From: Candidatus Saccharimonadales bacterium
GTDB taxonomy: Bacteria > Patescibacteriota > Saccharimonadia > Saccharimonadales > UBA4665
DNA length: 11,533 nucleotides
NCBI GenBank assembly: GCA_025450135.1
Contig: JANWHZ010000008.1
Coordinates: 1-11,533 of the forward strand
Direction of reading: 5' to 3'
This document shows positions 1 to 5,377 of this stretch, one piece after another; position 1 is the stretch's first letter; the number at the start of each line of letters is the position of its first letter. Made by a program: the position numbers and the translations under genes. The notes below the pieces were generated by a model. It saw only the letters and a program-made list of their open reading frames with translations. It did no database searches and was not told the DNA's origin.

Positions 1-90
1 AATTGGTTGGGGCATAAGGTGTGAGGTCGTGGTTTTTTAGGCGATCAGCAACAGGGATATGCGCACACCGGAAATTCCACGATGGCTAGT

Positions 91-119
91 ATTGTGAATC
101 AGCGAACAACGCATGTCAA
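91..119 (-). promoter_or_regulatory. candidate promoter reading leftward out of the window
   Basis: On the minus strand a perfect TTGACA (plus positions 114-119) is followed by a 17-base spacer and CACAAT (91-96, 4 of 6 matches to TATAAT). It lies just downstream of the sugar transferase stop and would drive a gene beyond position 1. No start codon with a sustained open frame is visible in 1-90 on this strand, so that gene probably begins outside the window. Apart from this promoter I see nothing in 1-124. Confidence 0.4.
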
Positions 120-124
120 ACCAT

Positions 125-1567
125 CTAACGTACGCCACGATGGTTCAGTACCACCCAGATAGTGCGAACCATAATGACAATATCGCCCCAAAAACTCCAG
201 TTTTGCACGTAATACAAGTCGAGCTGCCGTCGCTCATCAAAGCTGATGGAACTACGTCCTGAAACCTGGGCCAACCCGGTAATCCCTGACTTAACACTTA
301 AGATCGCATGTTTTTTCTTATAGATTGCAAGCTCTCCAGGGACAAGGGCTCGAGGACCTACCAGACTGATATCACCACGGAGTACATTAAAGAGCTGGCC
401 GAGCTCATCTAGACTCGTTTTACGAATAAATCGCCCAATTGGTGTGACGCGTGGATCGTTGGGCAGCATGTCGCCGTTCTTCCGATACTCAACTGCGAGC
501 TCTGGCTTGCCCATTTTGGCAAAGGCTTCTTCTGGCTCCATGCCGCTATATTTCATGCTGTGCGAACGAAATTTATAGAGTGTAAATACTCGGTTGCCTC
601 GAGTGAGTCTTTTGTGCCGGAAAAAGACCGGTCCGCCATCGTATAGCTTGATCACAATTGCCATCGCGAGCATGATGGGCGATGCGACAACGATGGCTAC
701 TAAGCTTAATATAACGTCGGTTAGACGTTTGACGACACGCCCCCAGCCAATCAAGGCTGTCTGGTTAACGGTAATTACAGGTATAGACTGGAATAGCTCA
801 GTTTCAATATTGCCTACGAATAGCTCGCTATTGCCCGGCACAAAGCGGTAATCCAAGTGATGTTCCTGGGCGTACACAAGTATTTCTTCGTTGCGGTTAT
901 CTGTGGCGTACAGTTCAGTCTGCACGATGGTATCAAACTCGCCGCGCAGCGCTTCGGTCGCAGCGGCAAACGATTCGAAGCATTTCATGCGCACTGTGTG
1001 CCGCTCGGCAGGCGGAAACTTCTTGCACCCTACCAGCGCGACGACTTTATAGCCGGTGGCCGCCGTATCGGCCAGCATGGTGACGAGTTCCAGGCTAAGG
1101 CGGGTATCGCCGACGAGCAGAACGCGGGCGACGCCGATGTCGTAGCGAAACAGCAGCCGCCGCGTACCACGTGCCACGGTCCGGAATAGTAAGACGAAAA
1201 AGAAAGCCAGCAGGAAGCCGTAGAACGTGACGAGGCGGGCAGGGAAGATCTGGACGTTGAATATGTAGCTGTAACTAATGACGCCCATAATGCCGATGAA
1301 GCAACCGATGGCTAGTCGACCTAACTCGCGGAAGCGTTGCCACTGCATGCGCGGGTCGTAGAGTCCAAGCAGGGCGAATATCAGCAAGAAAAACGGCAGC
1401 AGCAGGGCAAAGATCTGAGTGTAGGTCGATGCGTGGACATGGGCGCTGATCGGCGTGTGATCGAGCGACACGCGCAAGATATATGCCACCGTAAAGGCTG
1501 CTAGGAGCGCCACGAAATCACCAACTACCAGCGCGACGCTGTAGATGAGTGATGAGTTATTTTTCAT
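125..1567 (-). CDS. polyprenyl-phosphate sugar-1-phosphate transferase (WbaP/WcaJ-like)
   Basis: This protein of about 480 residues belongs to the bacterial sugar transferase family, which transfers a sugar-1-phosphate from a nucleotide sugar to undecaprenyl phosphate at the inner face of the membrane and so starts a surface glycan. Hydrophobic segments lie near residues 8-31, 51-69, 85-106 and 110-128. A Rossmann-like domain follows at about 145-255 (VLLVGD at 149-154). The catalytic domain at about 278-480 has the membrane-inserted helix with KRLTD (280-284) and SP (296-297), the KFRS motif (332-335), NDPRVTPIGRFIRKTSLDEL (370-389), and NVLRGDISLVGPR (394-406). GITGLAQVSGR (428-438) is the usual C-terminal signature. 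An ATG at 1633 would add 22 polar residues and collide with the divergent gene. I chose MKNN at 1567 because it starts directly before the first membrane helix. Which sugar it transfers cannot be read from the sequence. Confidence 0.93.
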   Translation of the reverse strand: MKNNSSLIYSVALVVGDFVALLAAFTVAYILRVSLDHTPISAHVHASTYTQIFALLLPFFLLIFALLGLYDPRMQWQRFRELGRLAIGCFIGIMGVISYSYIFNVQIFPARLVTFYGFLLAFFFVLLFRTVARGTRRLLFRYDIGVARVLLVGDTRLSLELVTMLADTAATGYKVVALVGCKKFPPAERHTVRMKCFESFAAATEALRGEFDTIVQTELYATDNRNEEILVYAQEHHLDYRFVPGNSELFVGNIETELFQSIPVITVNQTALIGWGRVVKRLTDVILSLVAIVVASPIMLAMAIVIKLYDGGPVFFRHKRLTRGNRVFTLYKFRSHSMKYSGMEPEEAFAKMGKPELAVEYRKNGDMLPNDPRVTPIGRFIRKTSLDELGQLFNVLRGDISLVGPRALVPGELAIYKKKHAILSVKSGITGLAQVSGRSSISFDERRQLDLYYVQNWSFWGDIVIMVRTIWVVLNHRGVR

Positions 1568-1616
1568 AGATTCGGAGTGTTCGTGCTCGGCAGGGTGCCC
1601 GCTGCACCGTTCGCGA

Positions 1617-1629
1617 TATACTAATTGTA
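1617..1629. promoter_or_regulatory. overlapping divergent promoter region between the two envelope genes
   Basis: The 68 bases between the divergent starts hold back-to-back -10 candidates. On the minus strand TGT-TACAAT forms an extended -10 (TACAAT = plus 1624-1629), which would give a leader of about 50 bases for the sugar transferase. On the plus strand TATACT (1617-1622) would start a transcript only a few bases before the ATG at 1636. Neither has a good -35 at the expected distance. The two elements are two bases apart, so the two directions would compete for polymerase. Confidence 0.4.
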
Positions 1630-1635
1630 ACACCT

Positions 1636-2991
1636 ATGCGTAGTCATTCACTCGTGCCTCGGCTCGTTACTACTGCGGTCGTCATGGTAGCGATCGTGCT
1701 TGCCGTGTTACCCTTTCACGCGACGCTCACCGTCTTCGTCACACAATTTGTCGGGCACTATACTTTACTACGTCTGTGGAAGGAGCTCTTGCTTGTCCCG
1801 CTTGCAGCAGTAGCAGTGTATATCGGCCTAACACGCCCGGCGATCCGCCAGCAAGTGCTGGGATCCAAGCTGTTCTGGCTGACCATAACGTTCTCATTGG
1901 TTCAAGCAGCATGGGGTATTCTGGCATTGCTGCTTGGCAACATCACCCTTAAGGCGCTTGGCTATGGTTGGGTCGTAGACATACGTTTCTTGGTTTTCTT
2001 CGTGTCCGCCTGGGTAGTGGGGCTGGCGTCGCCAAAACTTGCCCGGTGGTGGCCATTTCTGGTATTCATTCCCGCGGCCCTGGTGGTGCTCATTGGGCTG
2101 CTCCAGTACTTTATCCTACCCTATGATGTTATGAAGTACCTTGGCTATAGCAGCGCCACGATTTTCCCCTACGAAGACATTAACCACTCAGTGCAATACA
2201 TTCGCGTGATGTCGACATTACGCGGTGCAAATCCCCTTGGGGCATACCTCGTACTGGTCGTCTGTCTATGGATTGCCTGGGCGGGAAGGCGCTTTGTAAA
2301 GCCCGTTGGGCGACGGTCGCACCAGCAGCTTATCCTCAGCGGCTTGTACGGCATCCTTGGTGTACTCGTATTGGTGCTCACGTTTTCCCGTGGGGCGTGG
2401 ATCGGGCTAGTGGTAAGCGTGGTTGTGCTTGCGTGGCTGGTGCGCCGGCACCTGCCTGTGCGGTTGGTGGCTCTTGTACTCGCTGTACTTGGCGTACTGA
2501 CGGTCGGTTTTGCACTACTTGCGTTCGTCGTCCGTGATCCAACGGTGCAAAATATCGTGCTGCACACTCAAGACCATTCGGCGATCGCTACGACCTCGGA
2601 CGCCGGGCATTCGTCAGGACTGCAGATGGGGCTTCATGACTTGTTGCATGAGCCGTTAGGTCGCGGACCCGGCACAGCCGGCCCGGCATCGGCATATAAC
2701 ACGGGGCATCCGGTCAGGATCGCCGAGAACTATATTGTTCAGATCGGCCAAGAAACAGGCTGGATTGGCATAGCTCTCTTTATCGCTATACTCGGCACCC
2801 TGGCGTACATGCTCTACCGACGGCGGCGTCAGACGCTACCGCTGGGACTACTGGCGGCCCTTGCTGGCTTGACTGTGGTAGGGCTCACGAGCCACGTATG
2901 GGCGGACGACACGCTTGCTTATGTTTATTGGGGCCTCGCAGGTCTGGCTTGCGCGATGCCAATAACTGACAATAAGAAGTCCGCCGATTGA
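1636..2991 (+). CDS. O-antigen ligase/polymerase-like membrane protein (Wzy_C family)
   Basis: This 451-residue polytopic membrane protein has about ten to twelve hydrophobic segments across residues 10-300 and 375-440. Family signatures are LTFSRGAWIGL (248-258) at the start of a membrane helix, and a large hydrophilic loop at about 300-370. That loop contains HEPLGRGPGT (338-347), with AENYIVQIGQETGWIG (363-378) at its end, matching the conserved pattern before the last helices of O-antigen ligases. Members either polymerise lipid-linked repeat units (Wzy) or ligate the finished glycan to an acceptor (WaaL); sequence alone does not separate these. In a bacterium without lipopolysaccharide the acceptor would have to be peptidoglycan, protein or lipid. 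The divergent neighbour starts glycan synthesis on the lipid carrier, so both genes fit one surface-polysaccharide pathway. The upstream leader is very short and shows no clear Shine-Dalgarno sequence. Confidence 0.85.
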   Translation: MRSHSLVPRLVTTAVVMVAIVLAVLPFHATLTVFVTQFVGHYTLLRLWKELLLVPLAAVAVYIGLTRPAIRQQVLGSKLFWLTITFSLVQAAWGILALLLGNITLKALGYGWVVDIRFLVFFVSAWVVGLASPKLARWWPFLVFIPAALVVLIGLLQYFILPYDVMKYLGYSSATIFPYEDINHSVQYIRVMSTLRGANPLGAYLVLVVCLWIAWAGRRFVKPVGRRSHQQLILSGLYGILGVLVLVLTFSRGAWIGLVVSVVVLAWLVRRHLPVRLVALVLAVLGVLTVGFALLAFVVRDPTVQNIVLHTQDHSAIATTSDAGHSSGLQMGLHDLLHEPLGRGPGTAGPASAYNTGHPVRIAENYIVQIGQETGWIGIALFIAILGTLAYMLYRRRRQTLPLGLLAALAGLTVVGLTSHVWADDTLAYVYWGLAGLACAMPITDNKKSAD

Positions 2992-3000
2992 CTTTGGCGG
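2981..3000 (+). terminator. stem-loop over the stop codon of the O-antigen ligase-like gene
   Basis: CCGCCGA (2981-2987) pairs with TTGGCGG (2994-3000), giving a 7 bp stem with one G-U pair and a 6-base loop. The stem-loop includes the TGA stop at 2989-2991. It is followed by a mixed stretch (CCTCGTCGTTTTA) with only a short T run, so it is at best a moderate intrinsic terminator. The -35-like TTGACT of the next gene forms the loop. Confidence 0.4.
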
Positions 3001-3017
3001 CCTCGTCGTTTTAGCAT
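2988..3017 (+). promoter_or_regulatory. promoter candidate for the LexA-like gene, predicting a leaderless mRNA
   Basis: TTGACT (2988-2993, 5 of 6) is followed by an 18-base spacer and TAGCAT (3012-3017, 4 of 6). The ATG lies at 3025, only 7 bases beyond the -10, so transcription would start at or within a base or two of the start codon. No Shine-Dalgarno sequence precedes this ATG, which agrees with leaderless translation. Confidence 0.45.
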
Positions 3018-3024
3018 AAGCAAC

Positions 3025-3504
3025 ATGAACGAAAAGCAAACACCCGCGGCTGCTATCCGACCAACTAAGAAGCAGCGTGAGTTGTTGACATTCATTGGCA
3101 ATTTTATCGCCGAGCATGGCTACAGCCCGAGTTATCGGGAGATCATGGCCGGGCTGCAGTATACCTCGGTCGCAACGGTTGCTTTGCATGTGAACAGCCT
3201 GATCACTCGCGGGCACTTGCGCAAACGCGATCATTCGGCCCGCTCGCTCGAGCTCACCAACCCAATCAATAGCGCAGCGGTTACCACAAACCAGGTGGCG
3301 CCCAATGAGGAAAAATGGCTTGTGGGCAAGGTCGACCACTTTTTCCGCCAAGCTGAGCAGGCCAGTACGGTCCAAGCGGCGACGCTGCAGACGCTCCTCG
3401 TACTGGTTGGTGCGCTACAGGTGCTTGGTCTTGAAGCCGCGGCGCAGAGTTTCCAGCCACGGCTCAATCAGCTTAAGCAGCGTGTTGCACCAGAAGTCGT
3501 ATAA
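3025..3504 (+). CDS. LexA-like winged-helix DNA-binding protein without peptidase domain
   Basis: Residues about 11-78 match the LexA N-terminal DNA-binding domain. Visible features are TKKQRELLTFIGNFI (14-28), HGYSPSYREIMAGL (31-44) as the positioning part, the recognition helix SVATVALHVNSL (48-59), and the wing GHLRKRDHSARSLEL (63-77). A typical LexA is about 200 residues, with an Ala-Gly cleavage site and a Ser-Lys S24 peptidase domain. Here residues 79-159 have neither: a polar linker is followed by an Ala/Leu/Gln-rich helical stretch (about 95-155) that could mediate dimerisation. RecA-stimulated self-cleavage is therefore not expected, and the protein may be a constitutive or otherwise controlled regulator. 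I found no clear LexA-type box nearby, so its targets are unknown. The stop codon lies inside the -10 of the next gene. Confidence 0.85.
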   Translation: MNEKQTPAAAIRPTKKQRELLTFIGNFIAEHGYSPSYREIMAGLQYTSVATVALHVNSLITRGHLRKRDHSARSLELTNPINSAAVTTNQVAPNEEKWLVGKVDHFFRQAEQASTVQAATLQTLLVLVGALQVLGLEAAAQSFQPRLNQLKQRVAPEVV

Positions 3505-3522
3505 TTGAAATAGCCTAAGGGG
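3500..3522 (+). promoter_or_regulatory. -10 element and ribosome binding site of the 225-residue exported protein gene
   Basis: A perfect TATAAT (3500-3505) overlaps the TAA stop of the LexA-like gene. The purine run AAGGGG (3517-3522) lies about 13 bases before the ATG at 3536, somewhat far for a Shine-Dalgarno sequence but the best candidate. I see no convincing -35 at 16-18 bases, so this is a -10-dependent promoter guess. Confidence 0.45.
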
Positions 3523-3535
3523 TGTAAAAAACACA

Positions 3536-4213
3536 ATGTACCGGCTGGGACATCGAAGGACGCACCATTACCTGATCGGCGGGGCACTGCTACTAATTGT
3601 CGGAATACTCATTACCGGTGGTCTTACGATTTCGAAGACTCTGTTTCAAGCGAACACGGTATTGCGCCAATCTGGGCCGGTTGTTCATACAGTGCTCGGC
3701 AATGCGGCGACGCTGCAGCACGTGAGTAAAAGTTTCTTTACGCTCGATGTCCCGACGAGCTGGCATGAGGTGCCCGCGCCGCGAGTCACCTATACCGTGT
3801 ATAGCTGGGCAGGTGCGACCGGTGCCGACGCGGCACGCCGGCTTGATGTCTACGTTGACAATGTGCCGCTTAGCTATGCAGTCAATCGGCTGCAACCGGT
3901 CCAGGCGGACGGCGACCACTTCGAAGTTATCGGTACCACCTCAGACAATTGCATAAGCTTTACTTCGCGGGCGCCAGATTCTGCCAAAACCGGGTATGCT
4001 CCGTCAAAGTGGACCGGTGTGAACTTTTTATGCGACGTGATTAATAGTGAACGCGACGTGGTAGCAACTGGCTCGCCGGAAGGATTGAACATCACGACAT
4101 TGACGGGCGGCACCAGTGGCAGCCACCGGGTGTTGCTCATTTATACCGACAGCAATCCAAGCCCCGACTACACGATTTTTACGTCAATTATCAAGAGTTT
4201 CCGGCTTTCGTAA
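3536..4213 (+). CDS. membrane-anchored extracytoplasmic protein of unknown function
   Basis: I do not recognise a named family for this 225-residue protein. A basic N-terminus with HRRTHH (6-11) precedes one hydrophobic segment at about residues 13-31, typical of an uncleaved signal anchor, so the rest should lie outside the cytoplasm. The body is rich in beta-strand-like stretches and begins with FTLDVPTSWHEV (68-79). It ends in a TIFTSIIKSFRLS tail, an arrangement reminiscent of PsbP-like small lipoprotein domains, but this is only a pattern impression. Two cysteines are visible, in DNCISF and NFLCDV, and could form a disulfide. It follows the LexA-like gene with its own -10 and is separated from the B12 cassette by the riboswitch region, so it need not share its function. 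Confidence 0.75.
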   Translation: MYRLGHRRTHHYLIGGALLLIVGILITGGLTISKTLFQANTVLRQSGPVVHTVLGNAATLQHVSKSFFTLDVPTSWHEVPAPRVTYTVYSWAGATGADAARRLDVYVDNVPLSYAVNRLQPVQADGDHFEVIGTTSDNCISFTSRAPDSAKTGYAPSKWTGVNFLCDVINSERDVVATGSPEGLNITTLTGGTSGSHRVLLIYTDSNPSPDYTIFTSIIKSFRLS

Positions 4214-4294
4214 AGGGTTGCGCCAGATGGCCAGTGCTCCACCGCATAGTGGTCAGGCTGTACTGAAAAATACTATATCTAGTGTTCGTGCCGC

Positions 4295-4304
4295 TTGGTA
4301 CACT
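4295..4304 (+). promoter_or_regulatory. extended -10 candidate for the riboswitch transcript
   Basis: TTGGTACACT contains TG-N-TACACT, an extended -10 with TACACT at 4299-4304. Transcription would start near 4311, just before the first conserved part of the aptamer. There is no good -35 at 17 bases. The preceding stretch 4214-4294 holds a short imperfect hairpin (TGGCCA near 4227 with TGGTCA near 4250) without a T run, and nothing else that I can see. Confidence 0.4.
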
Positions 4305-4315
4305 ACTAGTACTTA

Positions 4316-4457
4316 ACAAGCAAAACCGGAAATGAGGTGTAATTCCTCAGCTGTGCCGCAACTGTGATAGTCAGATACGGTGTAAAATCTCCCGCGCAGG
4401 AGTTCTCGTACACTCGAGTCGATTACCCCTGCCTCCCAGAGAATAAGAGGGGTAGTT
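4316..4457 (+). ncRNA. cobalamin (B12) riboswitch
   Basis: The leader carries the conserved cobalamin aptamer order. First comes a GGAAATGAGGTG-type segment with the stem TGAGG/CCTCA (4333-4337 with 4345-4349). Then CAGCTGTGCCGCAACTGTGA (4348-4367) holds the highly conserved CCGCAACTGTGA core. Then comes a variable arm with GTGTA/TACAC (4380-4384 with 4409-4413) enclosing CTCC/GGAG (4389-4392 with 4399-4402). A B12-box-like AGTCGATTACCCCTGCC lies at 4417-4433, and AGTCAGATAC (4369-4378) is a second B12-box-like match, so the exact fold of the 3' half is open. ACCCCT (4425-4430) can pair with AGGGGT (4448-4453), the Shine-Dalgarno sequence of the following gene. This fits translational repression when adenosyl-, methyl- or hydroxocobalamin is bound. 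The downstream genes supply independent support for the B12 theme. Confidence 0.9.
4447..4453 (+). promoter_or_regulatory. Shine-Dalgarno sequence controlled by the riboswitch
   Basis: GAGGGGT lies 4-5 bases before the ATG at 4458 and is the strongest ribosome binding site in the window. It is the 3' arm of the predicted ACCCCT/AGGGGT pairing with the end of the aptamer (loop of 17 bases), which fixes this ATG as the regulated start. Confidence 0.7.
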
Positions 4458-4832
4458 ATGAACCGAGCAGTTCTAAGTAAAACAAACGTTCTCATTGCAG
4501 CATTTGTTGTGATGGTCGGCTTGAGCGGCGGAACGGTGCTGCTTGAGCGTGGTCGGGCCAGCGACATGCAAGCCGTCACCAGTGCGCAGCGCCCGCTGAT
4601 AGAACTGAGCTACCACGGGCAAAACGGTGTCGACGCGCTGACGCTCCTCAAGCAGCATGCCACGGTTGCCACCAAGCACTACTCGTTCGGCGATATGGTC
4701 GTGTCGATTAACGGCACTGCCGGAAGCGGTCCCAAATACTGGACGTTCTATGTTAATGGCAACATGGCCCAAACCAGTGCCGGTGCATATATAACCCAAG
4801 CTAGTGATGTACTCACCTGGAAGTTGCAGTAG
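4458..4832 (+). CDS. membrane-anchored transcobalamin-like C-terminal (DUF4430) domain protein
   Basis: This 124-residue protein has an N-terminal hydrophobic segment at about residues 10-28 (signal peptide or anchor) and then a DUF4430-type domain at about 47-124. That domain is related to the C-terminal beta domain of transcobalamin and intrinsic factor. Diagnostic features are GVDALTLLKQHA (57-68), the central strand leading to KYWTFYVNGN (93-102), and the closing TQASDVLTWKL (113-123). No lipobox cysteine is present, so it is probably held by the N-terminal helix or released. In animals this fold covers one face of bound B12, and in bacteria it occurs in many surface proteins with unproven ligands. 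Because a cobalamin riboswitch controls this gene directly, I infer that it helps capture B12 or a related corrinoid at the cell surface. The next gene begins 2 bases after its stop. Confidence 0.88.
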   Translation: MNRAVLSKTNVLIAAFVVMVGLSGGTVLLERGRASDMQAVTSAQRPLIELSYHGQNGVDALTLLKQHATVATKHYSFGDMVVSINGTAGSGPKYWTFYVNGNMAQTSAGAYITQASDVLTWKLQ

Positions 4833-4834
4833 CC

Positions 4835-5365
4835 ATGCGTGACCGACGTGCTTCACTCGGTATCGCACTTGGGCTGCTGACGGTAGCAGTGCTACTGCGT
4901 CTTATGCCGCATCCCGCCAACTTTGCACCGGTTACTGCGGTTGCTATTTTCGGCGGCGCCGTGCTGCCGCGCAAAGTAGCATTCTGGTTACCCCTGGCAG
5001 TGATGGTTATCTCCGACATCGTTATCGGCTTCTACTCTATTATGCCGGTGATCTGGGCGTGCTACCTATTGATCGCGCTTGCCAGTTGTCTATGGCTACG
5101 GCATCCAACGCTCCTTAAGGGCGCCGTGCTCACCTTAGGAGCGTCGGTCGGTTTCTTCATCATTACTAACTTCGCAGTGTGGGTCACCAGCGGCATATAC
5201 GCTCATACGACTGCCGGGTTGCTGCAATGCTACACGATGGCACTGCCGTTCTTCCGTAACACCTTACTTAGTGACATCCTCTACACCAGCGCGCTGTTCG
5301 GCTTGTACTCGCTTATCCAACACAGTATCAGCAAGTCGGCATTCGTAGCCAGGCAAGTTCAGTAA
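4835..5365 (+). CDS. DUF6580-like / ECF S-component-like integral membrane protein
   Basis: This is a 176-residue membrane protein with about six hydrophobic segments, near residues 8-23, 30-45, 49-67, 70-88, 95-118 and 143-161. The sequence fits the DUF6580 pattern: LRLMPHPANFAPVTAVAIFG (21-40), LPLAVMVISDIVIGFY (52-67), FFIITNFAVW (107-116), then GLLQCYTMALPFFRNTLLSD (128-147). The size and topology resemble substrate-binding S components of ECF vitamin transporters. It lies 2 bases after the DUF4430 gene and behind the cobalamin riboswitch, so the likely cargo is B12 or a corrinoid precursor; this is inference. No EcfA ATPase or EcfT gene is in the window, so an ECF-type protein would need modules encoded elsewhere. 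No separate Shine-Dalgarno sequence is visible, and the tight junction suggests translation coupled to the gene before it. Confidence 0.85.
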   Translation: MRDRRASLGIALGLLTVAVLLRLMPHPANFAPVTAVAIFGGAVLPRKVAFWLPLAVMVISDIVIGFYSIMPVIWACYLLIALASCLWLRHPTLLKGAVLTLGASVGFFIITNFAVWVTSGIYAHTTAGLLQCYTMALPFFRNTLLSDILYTSALFGLYSLIQHSISKSAFVARQVQ

Positions 5366-5377
5366 CATAGAACAGCC

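Noticed and set aside
1..124. A partial gene at the left edge
   Set aside because: All three plus-strand frames have stops, and the minus-strand frames from possible GTG/TTG starts close within a few codons. Only a promoter candidate is supportable.
594..1189. Plus-strand open frames opposite the sugar transferase
   Set aside because: They are antisense shadows of a clearly recognised gene, with no motifs or ribosome binding sites of their own.
1568..1633. Upstream ATG at 1633 as start of the sugar transferase
   Set aside because: It would add 22 polar residues before the first membrane helix, would leave only two bases to the divergent gene, and would lie inside the promoter region. MKNN at 1567 fits the family better.
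1568..3535. LexA/SOS box (CGAAC-N4-GTTCG type) near the LexA-like gene and its neighbours
   Set aside because: Only half-sites such as CGAAC are visible, with no matching second half at the right spacing.
4214..4260. Intrinsic terminator after the 225-residue protein gene
   Set aside because: The TGGCCA/TGGTCA stem is imperfect and no T run follows, so it does not meet a terminator pattern.
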